From NCBI GenBank assembly GCA_963800705.1, contig CAWDBV010000003.1:124001-188000 (forward strand): a stretch of DNA of 64,000 nucleotides. Reading direction: 5' to 3'. Every line of letters begins with the position of its first letter. Position 1 is the first letter of the stretch. Origin of the DNA: CAWDBV01 sp963800705. GTDB lineage: Bacteria > Actinomycetota > Thermoleophilia > Solirubrobacterales > 70-9. Position numbers and translations under genes: made by a program. Of this stretch, positions 37,482 through 46,429 are shown piece by piece. Under the pieces are notes generated by a model that searched no databases, was not told where the DNA came from, and saw only the letters and a program-made list of their open reading frames with translations.

Positions 37482-38393
37482 TCATTTTACGGTCGCGGGC
37501 TCGGGGTCGACGGGGACGAACTCGACGCCCTCGGGCGCCTCGACCCTATCGGGATGGATCAGGTGGGCGAGCAGCTCGGTGCCGTCGACGAGCCGCGGGC
37601 CCGGGCGCGAGAACGATGCGGCGGCGTCGACGGCGAAGACGCGCTCGGCGCCCAGCGCCGCGACGTTCGCGGCGCGCGCGAGCACCTCCTCGCGGGCGCG
37701 CGTCGCGTCCCAGCCGCACGGCATCGCGACCACGATCTCGGCGTCGGCTGCCTCGAGCTCGCTCCACTCGGCGGTCCGCGACTTCGCTCCGGGTGAGCCC
37801 AGCGGGTCGGTGCCGCCGGCGATCTCGATCATCTCCGGTATCCAGTGGCCGCCGACGAAAGGCGGGTCGAGCCACTCGAGCGCCAGCGTAGGCGGGGCGG
37901 GGGAGCCGTCAACGGCGGCGCGGACGCTGTCGAGGCGATTGGTGAGCTCCGCCCGCAGCGCCGCGGCGCGATCGGCGACCCCGCATGCCTCGCCGAGCCG
38001 GGTTACGTCGTCGAGCACCTCGCCGAGCCGCTCGGGGTCGAGCGAAATCACTTCCGGGGCGCCCGGCAGCCGCTCGGCGACTGCGCGAACATCGTCGTAG
38101 GAAACCGCGCAGACCTCGCACAGAGCCTGGGTGACGATCAGGGTCGGCTCGAGCTCGGCGAGCTTCGGCTCGTCGAGCTCGTAGAGGTGGCGGCCCTCGC
38201 CGCGCACCTCGCGCACCGCGGCGTCGATCTCCGCCGCCGAAAGGCCCTCAGGGATCGCCGAGCGGGTCAGGCGAGGGAGGTACCTCGCAGCCGGCGGGTA
38301 GTCGCACTCGTGGGTGACGGCGACGACCCGGTCGCCGAGCCCGAGCGCAAACAGCATCTCGGTAGCGGAGGGGACGAGGCTCGCAATCCTCAT
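37482..38393 (-). CDS. BtuF-like cobalamin-binding protein without signal peptide
   Basis: 303 residues. RIASLVPSATEMLFALGLGDRVVAVTHECDYPP is the standard opening of cobalamin-binding BtuF-like proteins. PTLIVTQALCEVCAVSYDDV, WLDPPFVGGHWIPEMIEIAGG and WDATRAREEVL follow. A signal peptide and lipobox are missing, so it is probably cytoplasmic, as in the common stand-alone subgroup. No transporter genes are adjacent. The ATG at 38391-38393 is used because the conserved strand starts there. Confidence 0.83.
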   Translation of the reverse strand: MRIASLVPSATEMLFALGLGDRVVAVTHECDYPPAARYLPRLTRSAIPEGLSAAEIDAAVREVRGEGRHLYELDEPKLAELEPTLIVTQALCEVCAVSYDDVRAVAERLPGAPEVISLDPERLGEVLDDVTRLGEACGVADRAAALRAELTNRLDSVRAAVDGSPAPPTLALEWLDPPFVGGHWIPEMIEIAGGTDPLGSPGAKSRTAEWSELEAADAEIVVAMPCGWDATRAREEVLARAANVAALGAERVFAVDAAASFSRPGPRLVDGTELLAHLIHPDRVEAPEGVEFVPVDPEPATVK

Positions 38394-38428
38394 GGTTTGG
38401 AGGCTAGCCCTCCGGATAGCCTTATGCC

Positions 38429-38707
38429 ATGGCACTGCTCGAAGACGCCGAGATCGACAAGCGCCTCGCCGAGCTCGAGGGCTGGGAGCGGGACGGCGAG
38501 GTGATCGCGAAGACCTTCGAGCGCGGCGACTTCGTCGGCTCGGTGAAGTTCGTCGACGCGCTGGTCGAGCCCGCCGAGGCGATGAACCATCACCCCGACC
38601 TCGAGATCTCCTGGGACAAGGTCAAGGTTTCGATCACCAACCACGCCGAGGGCGGCCTGACCGGCAACGACTTCGAGCTCGCTGGCAAGATCGACGCGCT
38701 CGCCTAG
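38429..38707 (+). CDS. 4a-hydroxytetrahydrobiopterin (pterin-4a-carbinolamine) dehydratase
   Basis: 92 residues, the normal length. Motif MNHHPDLEISWDKVKVSITNHAEGGLT contains the active-site His-His-Pro and the distal His. The enzyme recycles the oxidised pterin made by aromatic amino acid hydroxylases, but no such hydroxylase or pterin gene is near, so the true partner is unclear. Diverges from the BtuF-like gene by 35 bases. Confidence 0.9.
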   Translation: MALLEDAEIDKRLAELEGWERDGEVIAKTFERGDFVGSVKFVDALVEPAEAMNHHPDLEISWDKVKVSITNHAEGGLTGNDFELAGKIDALA

Positions 38708-38717
38708 CCGCCCCGCT

Positions 38718-39575
38718 CTAGAGCGACCATCTCTCGAACCGCTTTCCGGTCATCTCGCGCAGCCGCTGCACCTCCGGGGCGAGCCGCTCGCTGAGCCGCT
38801 CGCGGAGCTCGGGCGAGACCTGCGGCCGCTTCACCGGCCGACTCGAGATCCGCTGGACGATCCCGTTCAGCGGCTTGCGGAACGCGGGCGGAAGATGGCG
38901 CCAGGCGTCACCGAGCTTCGAGTCGCGCATTCCCGAGTAGGCGGGCGAGTGGGCCCGCTTGTAGTTGCCGACGTTGAGCTCCTCCTCAAAGCCCCCAGAG
39001 TCGAACTCCGGATCGACGCCGAGGAAGGCGAAGATCTGGCGCAGCGCCGAGCGCCGGTCGCCAAGCAGGTCTGCCGAGTCGACGACGAGGATGCGCCCAT
39101 CATCGAAGCACCTTCGAAAACGATCGAGCTGGGTAGCGTAAGAAGAGCCGGCTACAAATGGGTTCATTGGGTCACTGAGATCGCCGAGCGCGTCCTCGAG
39201 CCGCCGGGTCTCGCCGATCGAGGAGACGTCGTGGACGTAGTGGGCGACGATCCGGCTGACCGGGTCGCGGACCAGGTAGACGTGGCGGGCGTCGGGAACC
39301 AGCTCCGCGATCCGCTCCGGGACGCCGGAGCGCAGGGGGTATTGCGAATAGCTGGGCGAGCAGTCGCCGCGCATCGGCGCGCTCGAGTCGAACAATCCCT
39401 CGTACTCGGAGCGCTCACCGACTCGGCCGAACGGGTACGGCCCCTCGTCCGGGTCGCAGAAGAAGTTCGGCTCCTTGAGCACCGGGACGTGGACCTGGGG
39501 GTGCAGGTACAGGTAGCGGTGCAGGCTGGTGGTGCCGGACTGCCCGGCGCCGATCACGAAGAAGTTCGGCAGCAC
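38718..39575 (-). CDS. Sulfotransferase
   Basis: 285 residues, GTG start. The PAPS-binding 5'-phosphosulfate loop FFVIGAGQSGTTSLHRYL is at the N-terminus and the 3'-phosphate site VYLVRDPVSRIVAHYVHD at about 105. FAFLGVDPEFD and the C-terminal RLAPEVQRLREMTG match bacterial heparan-type sulfotransferases. It would move sulfate from PAPS to a sugar, glycan or lipid acceptor. It lies 3 bases after the tail-bearing secreted protein gene. Confidence 0.85.
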   Translation of the reverse strand: MLPNFFVIGAGQSGTTSLHRYLYLHPQVHVPVLKEPNFFCDPDEGPYPFGRVGERSEYEGLFDSSAPMRGDCSPSYSQYPLRSGVPERIAELVPDARHVYLVRDPVSRIVAHYVHDVSSIGETRRLEDALGDLSDPMNPFVAGSSYATQLDRFRRCFDDGRILVVDSADLLGDRRSALRQIFAFLGVDPEFDSGGFEEELNVGNYKRAHSPAYSGMRDSKLGDAWRHLPPAFRKPLNGIVQRISSRPVKRPQVSPELRERLSERLAPEVQRLREMTGKRFERWSL

Positions 39576-39578
39576 CGC

Positions 39579-40370
39579 TTAGCGGCGCTTGCGCTTCTTG
39601 CAGCGGGCCTTGCGGCGGCACTTGCGCTTCGACTTGCCGCCCTTGGTCCCCTTCGCGCCGCTCGATGCGACGCCGGCGCCGCCGAGTACCCCGCCCGCGG
39701 TCGCCGCCGTCGGGGTGACCGTCGAGCCTCCGCCCTGGCCGCCGCCCGGGCCCGGGCCCGGGCCGGGGTCGGCTCCGGCGTAGATCGCCCCCCGCTCCTC
39801 GGGCGTGTCGACCTTGTCCGCGCAGGTCGGGTCGATCGGCAGGTCGAGGACGAGCACGCCGCCGATTCCGTCCTGGTCGAAGAAGCCCGCGTACTCGGGC
39901 GGGATCGGGAAGTAGTGCGACGGGCTCGCCGGCTGGCCGAGGATGCGGAAGTTCTGCAGGTTGGCGCCGAAGACGCCACGGCCGCGGTCGATCACGTAGC
40001 TGCCGTCCCAGTGCCAGAGCTCGGGCGCCTCGCCCTGCACGATCGACCCGGTCCAGTGGTCGTGCTGGTAGTAGAAGCACTTGCCGAGCGCCTGCCCGAC
40101 GCGGGCCGGCTCGTTTGCCAGGAAGGCGAGCAGGCCGAGGTCGGTGAGGTTCTGCTGGGTCTTGTCGAACTCGACGCAGAACGGGTCGGCGGCCGGATCG
40201 GGGAAGTCGACTCCTGTGCCGACGTCCTGAAGCTCGCAGTTGAACGGGTTGGCGCCGTCCCACGGGGCGAACGGCCCCTCGGGGTAGGGGTCGGTTTGCG
40301 CAGCGGCGCTTGCCGGCAACGCCAGAGCAGCCGCCAGCAGCGCGATCCCCGTGAGCTTGCGAAATTCCAT
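39579..40370 (-). CDS. Secreted protein of unknown fold with Cys/Lys-Arg C-terminal tail
   Basis: 263 residues. Signal peptide 1-24 (GIALLAAALALPASAAAQ). Mature part is rich in aromatic residues (FAPWDGANPFNCELQDVG, CFYYQHDHWTG, LWHWDGSYVIDRGRGVFG) and has several Cys. A Gly-Pro repeat linker (PGPGPGPGGGQGGG) leads to a basic tail with two Cys (KSKRKCRRKARCKKRKRR). No family recognised. It diverges from the Tat/GMC pair by 42 bases and may serve with it at the cell surface. Confidence 0.72.
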   Translation of the reverse strand: MEFRKLTGIALLAAALALPASAAAQTDPYPEGPFAPWDGANPFNCELQDVGTGVDFPDPAADPFCVEFDKTQQNLTDLGLLAFLANEPARVGQALGKCFYYQHDHWTGSIVQGEAPELWHWDGSYVIDRGRGVFGANLQNFRILGQPASPSHYFPIPPEYAGFFDQDGIGGVLVLDLPIDPTCADKVDTPEERGAIYAGADPGPGPGPGGGQGGGSTVTPTAATAGGVLGGAGVASSGAKGTKGGKSKRKCRRKARCKKRKRR

Positions 40371-40412
40371 ACCGCGACCAGACAAGGTACAGCTTGGTAG
40401 GTTGGCCAGGGG

Positions 40413-41069
40413 ATGGAACCGAGGAGCCGCCTACTTACGGATGAGTTGTCGCGGCGCCAGTTTCTGAACCGGGCGGGGATGCTCGGCGCCGGGGCGCTGA
40501 TAGCGAGCGCGATGCCGGTCGCGGCACGGATGGTGCTTCCCGACGAAGCCGAGGCCGACGTCGGGCTCACCGACGCCGCCCTGCAGGCATTCTTCGACAC
40601 GATCATCCCGGGACGCCCGGCGACGCTCACCGATCTCGGCCACGAGATCCACCCGCAGGCGATCGCCGGCGTCGACGACGAACCGGGCGCGGTCGAGGCC
40701 GATGCGCTGCTGCTCGCCCACAACCCGAAGCTCGGCTTCGAGCTGCTCTCGGTCGCATTCCTCGCCGAGCTCGAGGTCTTTGCGCTGCTCCAGGGCGGAC
40801 TCTTCATCACCCTCAACTACGAGGCGCGCGAGCGCGCCTGCCTGCAGGGGCTCGCGTTCTCGAACCCGACCCGGCTGGTCTGGGAGTCGGCGGCCGCGGT
40901 CGCCTACACGGCGTTCTGCGCGGCCGGGACCCAGGTCGAGGCGACCGACGAGACCGCCTCCGGCTACGCGGTGATGGGCCACCCGGGCACGGCGCCGCAG
41001 GGCTACCGCGACTTCTCCTTCGGACGCCGGCTCGCCACCGAGCGCACCGCGAACGGCTCGCTGCCATGA
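40413..41069 (+). CDS. Tat-exported small subunit, gluconate 2-dehydrogenase subunit 3-like
   Basis: 218 residues. The N-terminus has a Tat signal: SRRQFLNRAGMLGAGALIAS. Next is DAALQAFFDTIIPGRPATL, the opening of the Gluconate_2-dh3 type fold. A Tat-exported small subunit commonly carries a cofactor-loaded flavoprotein partner across the membrane. The next gene is that partner and overlaps by ATGA, so this pair likely exports together. Confidence 0.75.
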   Translation: MEPRSRLLTDELSRRQFLNRAGMLGAGALIASAMPVAARMVLPDEAEADVGLTDAALQAFFDTIIPGRPATLTDLGHEIHPQAIAGVDDEPGAVEADALLLAHNPKLGFELLSVAFLAELEVFALLQGGLFITLNYEARERACLQGLAFSNPTRLVWESAAAVAYTAFCAAGTQVEATDETASGYAVMGHPGTAPQGYRDFSFGRRLATERTANGSLP

Positions 41070-42925
41070 CCGAGCGCGTCGACGTCTGCATCGTCGGCTC
41101 CGGCTTCGGCGGCTCGATCGCCGCCTGGCGGCTGGCCGAGCTCTATGCCGCCAACGACCAGGACGCCAGCATCCTCGTGCTCGAGCGCGGCGTCCGCAAG
41201 GGCCACACCGACTTCCGCCAGTCGATGGACGTCGACCACCTCTCCGACTGCTACGCGCTGATCCAGGGAACCGGGCTCGCCAGCGTCGCCGCCGGTGAGG
41301 GCGCCCAGGTGGTTGTCGCCGACCTGGTCGGCGGCGGCTCCAACCTCTATCTGGCGGCCTCGCTGCGGGCGCCGGGCGAGATCTTCGAGCGCCGTGACCG
41401 CCGCCCCGACGATCCCCCCGACCGCCGCATGTGGCCCTCGCAGATCTCGCGTTCCTCGCTCGATCCCTATTACGCCCGCGCCGAGGCGGGGCTGCGCGTC
41501 AACCAGCCCGCCTGGGACCAGGTCTCGAAGTCCGGCGGACTCTGGGCCGCGACGCTGAACCGCGCCGGCAACACCTGCGACCGGGTGCCGGTCGCGATCA
41601 ACCAGGAGCGCTGCGTGGACGCGAAGTGGTGCCACACCGGCTGCGTGTTCGGCGCCAAGAACTCGCTGATCACCAACTACCTCGCCTCGGCCGAGCAGGC
41701 CGGAGCCGAAGTGAGACCGCTGACTCAGGTCAACGAGATCCGCCAGTCGAGCCTGCGCCCCTGGCGCTACCTGGTCAAGGCACAGGGCATCGACCCGGTC
41801 TCGAAGACCCAGACAGGCCCGATCGACGACATCGAGTGCAAGGTGCTGATCCTCGCCGCCGGCGCGATGGGGACGCCGCCGATTCTGATGCGCTCGAAGC
41901 AGTTCGGAGCGCTGCCCTCGCTTTCGGGCCAGCTCGGCAAGCACCTCGGGGTGAACGGCGACCACGTCGCGGCGATCGAGTACGACGACGAGTCAAAGGT
42001 CCGCGACCTGCTCGGCCTGCCCGGCTACTCCGACTTCTTCAAGGGCAAGCCGATCACGACGATGAGCTACGACCACTACGCGGGCCGGCCCGGCCACGAG
42101 CACGACGGCACCCGGTTCACGCTCCAGGAGATCTATCTTTCCCAGCTCACCAACCTGCTCTACGACGACGGCCGCGGCAACGTCGAGGAGCCGAGCTTCT
42201 GGGGGCGCGAGAAGAAGCGCTCGATCTCTACCTGGAGCCAGCACATCGAGATCCTGGCGATGGTCGAGGACACGCACGACGGGAGCTTCTACGCAACGCC
42301 CCCGCTCGGAGGCGGCCACCTTCGACCCAGCCCGGGCCCGGTCGGGATCGGGTTCTTCGACTACGTGCTCTCCGACCAATCCGAGCAGGTCCGCGAGGAC
42401 GCCGACGCGGCGATCCAGGGTGTGCTCGACCGCGCCGGCCTCGGCCGCTTCTTGAAGCTGACCGAGACCGGCGGCGCCTACGCCGCCCACCCGCTTGGCG
42501 GCTGCCGGATGGCCGAGAGCGCCGAGCTCGGTGTCGTCGACCACCGCTGCGAGGTGTTCGGCTACGAAGGACTGCTGTGCATGGACTCCTCGGCGATCCC
42601 GACCAGCCTCGGCGTCAACCCTTCGCTGACGATCTCGGCGGTCTGCGAGCGCGCCGCCGCCGATCTCGTCAACCGGGCAGCCGACTTCGGGCTGCCGGCG
42701 CCCCCGCAGGGCTTCGCCGCTTCGACCCCGGCCGAGATCGTCGGCGAGCGCGTCGTGGCGCCGCCCAACGATCCGCCGGGATCCGCGCCCTCGCCGCCGA
42801 GTGGCGGCTCTGCACCAGAGGGTTCGGCCGCACCGGTCACCTCCTCGGTCCTTGCGAAGGGAAAGAAACGGAGACGTCGCCGCCGACGACGACGCCGCCG
42901 CAAACGTCCGTCGAAGCGCTCCTGA
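41066..42925 (+). CDS. GMC-family FAD oxidoreductase with arginine-rich C-terminal tail
   Basis: 619 residues. FAD loop CIVGSGFGGSIAAWRLAE at the N-terminus, LVLERG, VGGGSNLYLAASLRAP, and the C-terminal catalytic region AHPLGGCRMAES ... MDSSAIPTSLGVNPSLTISAV with the HPLGGC His and an NPSLTI Asn. These resemble cholesterol oxidase/GMC alcohol oxidases. It has no signal peptide, so export would rely on the Tat partner. After the domain comes a 60-residue Pro/Ser/Gly linker and a tail of about 17 Arg/Lys without cysteine, similar in place to the tails of the other secreted proteins. Confidence 0.85.
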   Translation: MTERVDVCIVGSGFGGSIAAWRLAELYAANDQDASILVLERGVRKGHTDFRQSMDVDHLSDCYALIQGTGLASVAAGEGAQVVVADLVGGGSNLYLAASLRAPGEIFERRDRRPDDPPDRRMWPSQISRSSLDPYYARAEAGLRVNQPAWDQVSKSGGLWAATLNRAGNTCDRVPVAINQERCVDAKWCHTGCVFGAKNSLITNYLASAEQAGAEVRPLTQVNEIRQSSLRPWRYLVKAQGIDPVSKTQTGPIDDIECKVLILAAGAMGTPPILMRSKQFGALPSLSGQLGKHLGVNGDHVAAIEYDDESKVRDLLGLPGYSDFFKGKPITTMSYDHYAGRPGHEHDGTRFTLQEIYLSQLTNLLYDDGRGNVEEPSFWGREKKRSISTWSQHIEILAMVEDTHDGSFYATPPLGGGHLRPSPGPVGIGFFDYVLSDQSEQVREDADAAIQGVLDRAGLGRFLKLTETGGAYAAHPLGGCRMAESAELGVVDHRCEVFGYEGLLCMDSSAIPTSLGVNPSLTISAVCERAAADLVNRAADFGLPAPPQGFAASTPAEIVGERVVAPPNDPPGSAPSPPSGGSAPEGSAAPVTSSVLAKGKKRRRRRRRRRRRKRPSKRS

Positions 42926-42944
42926 GCACCCCGGAGCGGGTGCT
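42925..42944 (+). terminator. Hairpin at the end of the GMC oxidoreductase gene
   Basis: Inverted repeat AGCACCC / GGGTGCT (7 bp, loop CGGAGC) overlaps the stop codon. No T-run. A modest candidate terminator for the two-gene operon. Confidence 0.5.
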
Positions 42945-43050
42945 AGCCTGACCGCCTGTCGCCGATGATCGACGACGAACCTCCCTCGAGTACCAATCTA
43001 AAGGCGGGCGCCGGCGGCGCTCCGCTCTCTTCGTCTGAGCGGACGCGCGC

Positions 43051-44337
43051 GTGACCGCGCTCGCCCTCGTCGCGCTGATCCTCCTGCTCGTCGTCAACGG
43101 GGTCTTCGTCGCAGCCGAGTTCGCGCTCGTCCGCGCTCGCCGCGGTCAGATCGAGGAGCTCGCGGCGGAGGGTGACACCGCTTCGGGGCGGGTTCTCCAC
43201 CAGATCGAGGAGATCGACAAGTACCTCTCGACCGCGCAGGTCGGAATCACGATGGCCTCGATCGGGATCGGCTTCCTCGGCGAGCCCGCGGTCGCCACCC
43301 TGATCGAGCCGATCTTCGGCAGCCTCCCGCACGGCGTCTCGGTGGGGATCTCGATCGGGATCGCCTTCACCCTCGTCACCGCCCTGCACATCTCGCTCGG
43401 CGAGCAGGTGCCGAAGATGATGGCGATCAGCCGCGCCGAGGGCACGGCGCGGCGCCTCGCCCGGATCCTCGACTGGTTCCGGATCGCGACCGCTCCGTTC
43501 GTCATCGCCCTGACCTGGCTCTCGAACGCGATCCTGCGCCTGTTCGGGATCCGGCCTGCCGACCTCGAGGAGAAGCACACCTCTGATGACCTGAAGATGA
43601 TCATCTCGCGCTCGGCGATCGGCGGCGACCTCGATCCGGGCGAGGCCGGGATGCTGAAGGGCGTCTTCCACCTCCACGAGCAGGAGGCCCGCGAGGTGAT
43701 GACGCCGATCCCGGCCGTGGACACCGTCGACGCGAGCTCGACGGTGGAGGACGCGTTGCGCCTCTGCGTCTCCTCGGGGCACACCCGCCTGCTCGTGATC
43801 GAGGACGGCAACGCCGACCGGGTGCGGGGAATCGCCCACAACCTGCGGCTCGCGCGCCTGTTCCTCGCCGAGGGCCCCGAGGCTCCGATCGAGTCCGCGG
43901 TCCGCGATGCGCTCGTCGTCCCCGAGACGAAGCCGCTCGACGACCTGCTCACCGAGCTGCAGCGCCAGCGGACCTCGATGGGCGTCGTCGTCGACGAGTA
44001 CGGGCGAACGGTGGGGATCGTGACCGTCGAGGACATCCTCGAGGAAGTCGTGGGGGAGATAGAGGATGAGACCGACTCGATGGCGAGCTCGCTGCGCCGG
44101 CTCACCAACGGCGACTGGTACGTGCGAGGCCACGTCTCGCTGGGCGACCTCGCCGACGAGGGAATCGAGCTCCCGGTCGAGACCGATGCCTTCAACTCGA
44201 TCGGCGGCTACGTCTTCGACGAGCTCGGGCGGCTTCCGAAGCGCGGCGACCTGATCACCGCCGACGGCTACGAGATCCGGGTCGAGGCCGTGCGCGAGAA
44301 CCGGATCGAAGCGGTGCGGATCCGCGAGCGGGATTAA
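43051..44337 (+). CDS. CNNM/CorC (hemolysin) family protein with CBS domains
   Basis: 428 residues, GTG start. N-terminal DUF21 membrane domain with three to four helices (LALVALILLLVVNGVFVAAEFALVRARRGQIEEL, VGITMASIGIGFLGEPAVA). Two CBS domains follow (VMTPIPAVDTVDASSTVEDALRL and MGVVVDEYGRTVGIVTVEDILEEVVGEI). A C-terminal CorC/HlyC domain ends in RIRERD. Members handle magnesium or cobalt efflux. Stands alone. Confidence 0.9.
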   Translation: MTALALVALILLLVVNGVFVAAEFALVRARRGQIEELAAEGDTASGRVLHQIEEIDKYLSTAQVGITMASIGIGFLGEPAVATLIEPIFGSLPHGVSVGISIGIAFTLVTALHISLGEQVPKMMAISRAEGTARRLARILDWFRIATAPFVIALTWLSNAILRLFGIRPADLEEKHTSDDLKMIISRSAIGGDLDPGEAGMLKGVFHLHEQEAREVMTPIPAVDTVDASSTVEDALRLCVSSGHTRLLVIEDGNADRVRGIAHNLRLARLFLAEGPEAPIESAVRDALVVPETKPLDDLLTELQRQRTSMGVVVDEYGRTVGIVTVEDILEEVVGEIEDETDSMASSLRRLTNGDWYVRGHVSLGDLADEGIELPVETDAFNSIGGYVFDELGRLPKRGDLITADGYEIRVEAVRENRIEAVRIRERD

Positions 44338-44419
44338 TTGCCTGCAACTGAGGCTTATATGAAGGCTCCGTCCGGACGCCGCCCTACGTTGCGCGAAATC
44401 ACTACCCAGGAGGCGGCGT

Positions 44420-44728
44420 ATGTGGGTGGTACGGCTCAGCGACAAGCAGCTCGAGGTAGTGAGGGCGGTGCTCCGCTCCGAGGAGCACAGGGGCCCGGCG
44501 CTCGAAGGCGCGCTCGAAGGGCTCGACCTGGCGCGATGGGACGATTTGCCGGAGGCCGAGCTGCCGTGGGGGGAGATCGGCGCGCAGGCGAAGATCCAGG
44601 GCATCTCCGAGGTCGACGTGATCTGGGATCTCGCCGGCCGGCGAACCGAGCCCGCAGCGGCGCCGATTCGCCGCCGCAAGGCCAAGCCCCGCAAGGGCAA
44701 GGCCGCGCGGCCAAAGCGCGCCGCCTAG
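44420..44728 (+). CDS. Small basic protein, unknown function
   Basis: 102 residues. VVRLSDKQLEVVRAVLRSEEHRGPAL looks like a helix pair; DLPEAELPWGEIGAQAKIQGISEVDVIWDLAGRR follows. A Lys/Arg/Pro-rich end (RRRKAKPRKGKAARPKRAA) could bind nucleic acid. AGGAGG lies 6 bases before the ATG. No family recognised. The M28 peptidase reading begins within its last codons. Confidence 0.55.
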   Translation: MWVVRLSDKQLEVVRAVLRSEEHRGPALEGALEGLDLARWDDLPEAELPWGEIGAQAKIQGISEVDVIWDLAGRRTEPAAAPIRRRKAKPRKGKAARPKRAA

Positions 44729-45582
44729 CGCTCGGTTTCGGGCTCGCGGCGGTCTTCCTATCCGCTTGTGGCGGGGAGGAGGACAGCGCTGCCGGCGCGG
44801 CGAAGCGCTTCGACGCCAAGCGCGCCTTCGCCTCGATCGAATCGCAGGTCGCGCTCGGCCAGCGCGAGGCGGGCTCTCCGGCTTCGCGGCAGCTCGCCGC
44901 ACGGCTCAAGAAGCAGCTCCCGAACGGCCGCTTGGAACCGGTCCCCGACGGGCTCCGCAACGTGGTCGGGACCCTGCCCGGCCCCGGCCCAGCGATCGTG
45001 GTCGGCGCCCACTACGACACCGAGGCGCTGCCGAAGGGATTCGTCGGCGCCAACGACGGCGCCGCAGGAACCGCGGCGGTGGTCGAGCTCTCGCGCGCAC
45101 TTCGCAAGGCGCTGCCAGAGGGGCACCGCGAGGTTCGCTTCGTGCTCTTCGACGGCGAGGAGGAACCGCCGGGGTGCCCGGAGGCGCAGTTCGAGTCCTG
45201 CGCGTTGCGCGGTTCGAAGGCCTACGCGCGCAAGCACGCCAAGCAAACCGGCGAGCTGATCCTGCTCGACTACATCGCCAACAAGGGCCTGACGCTGCCG
45301 CGCGAGGGCAGCTCGAACGCTGCGCTGTGGGCCAAGCTGCGCGCCGCCGCCGGCCGGGCGGGCAAGCAGAGCTTTTTCCCGAACGCAGTCGGCGCCACCG
45401 TGATCGACGACCACACGCCGTTCCTGCGCGCTGGGGTGCCGGCGATTGACCTGATCGACTTCACCTACCAGTACGCCGACACGCTTGAGGACACTCCCGA
45501 CAAGCTCTCAAACGACGCGCTCGACGCCGTCGGCGAGTCGGTGGCCGAGCTGGTGCTCGACGAGGCCGCTCCGAAGAAGTAG
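44719..45582 (+). CDS. M28 family zinc aminopeptidase, lipoprotein (start unclear)
   Basis: About 287 residues. A lipoprotein signal LALGFGLAAVFLSACGG with lipobox LSAC precedes an M28 domain: VVGAHYDTEALPKGFVGANDGAAGTAA supplies His and Asp ligands, LFDGEEEPPG the Glu pair, and DDHTPFLRAG the last His. It hydrolyses peptides outside the membrane. In frame there is no ATG, GTG or TTG close to the signal sequence; only a distant ATG inside the previous gene. A lost start or a rare codon is likely, and 44719 is only where the hydrophilic head begins. Confidence 0.75.
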   Translation, partial: RRLALGFGLAAVFLSACGGEEDSAAGAAKRFDAKRAFASIESQVALGQREAGSPASRQLAARLKKQLPNGRLEPVPDGLRNVVGTLPGPGPAIVVGAHYDTEALPKGFVGANDGAAGTAAVVELSRALRKALPEGHREVRFVLFDGEEEPPGCPEAQFESCALRGSKAYARKHAKQTGELILLDYIANKGLTLPREGSSNAALWAKLRAAAGRAGKQSFFPNAVGATVIDDHTPFLRAGVPAIDLIDFTYQYADTLEDTPDKLSNDALDAVGESVAELVLDEAAPKK

Positions 45583-45592
45583 CCGCTTCGGC

Positions 45593-46417
45593 TCAGTCGT
45601 AGGAAAAGAACCCGGCGCCCGACTTGCGCCCGAGCTTGCCGGCCTCGGCGAGCTCGACCAGCTTTGCCGGCGGACGGTCGCGCTCGTCGCCCCTCGCCGC
45701 TTCGAGCGAGTCGCCGATCGAGCGCGCGACGTCGAGCCCGACCATGTCGAGCAGCGCCAGCGGGCCCATCGGGTGACCGGCGCCGAGCGTCATGCAGCGG
45801 TCGACGTCCTCCGGGTCCATGCTCGTGCTTTCCAGTAGCCGCACGGCGTCGAACAGGTAGGGGAAGAGCAACCGGTTGACTACGAATCCGGTCTGGTCGG
45901 GGACCCCGACCACGGTCTTGCCGAGCGCGTGGCACCAGGCCTTGGCGCGCTCGCCGACCGCGGCGTCGGCCGCTTCGGGGACGCAGAGCTCGATCAGCTC
46001 CATCTTCACGACCGGGTTGAAGGGGTGGAGGCCGAAGATCCGCTCCCGGTGCCCTGCCATCTCGGCGATCTCGGCGATCGAGAGCGAGGAGGTCGTCGTC
46101 GCCAGGTCGGCGTCGGGGGCCGCCTCGCCCAGCCGCCCGAGCAGCTCCCCCTTCGCGTCGAGTTGCTCGGCGATCGCCTCGACGATCAGGTCGGAGCCGG
46201 CGAGATCGGAGTCGGCGGTCGTCACCTTGATCCGCTTCGAGTCGCCCCCGTCGACTTTCGAGCTCAGGCTGTGGGCCTGTTCCTCGGCGCGCCACGCCGA
46301 CGCGTCGGAGCGCGCCAAGAGCAGCACCTTGCCGAGCGAGCTCGCGCTCGCAGCCAGCCCGCAGGCGATCGCGCCGCTGCCCGCGATCGCCGCGCGCTCG
46401 TATCCGGTCTCGCTCAT
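45593..46417 (-). CDS. 3-hydroxyacyl-CoA dehydrogenase
   Basis: 274 residues, the normal size for FadB2/HbdA. NAD loop AAIAGSGAIACGLAA, LATTTSSLSIAEIA, the catalytic His motif HPFNPVVKMELIELC, PDQTGFVVNRLLFPYL and KLGRKSGAGFFSYD are intact. It oxidises 3-hydroxyacyl-CoA in fatty-acid or butanoate metabolism. The NAD loop lacks the usual GxGxMG methionine (here GSGAIACG). Transcribed in the same direction as the hydrolase gene, 12 bases apart. Confidence 0.9.
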   Translation of the reverse strand: MSETGYERAAIAGSGAIACGLAASASSLGKVLLLARSDASAWRAEEQAHSLSSKVDGGDSKRIKVTTADSDLAGSDLIVEAIAEQLDAKGELLGRLGEAAPDADLATTTSSLSIAEIAEMAGHRERIFGLHPFNPVVKMELIELCVPEAADAAVGERAKAWCHALGKTVVGVPDQTGFVVNRLLFPYLFDAVRLLESTSMDPEDVDRCMTLGAGHPMGPLALLDMVGLDVARSIGDSLEAARGDERDRPPAKLVELAEAGKLGRKSGAGFFSYD

Positions 46418-46429
46418 TCGGCTCTGAGT

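Noticed and set aside
42870..42910. CGCCGACGA-type repeat at the end of the GMC gene
   Set aside because: It encodes the Arg-rich tail; no independent repeat element.
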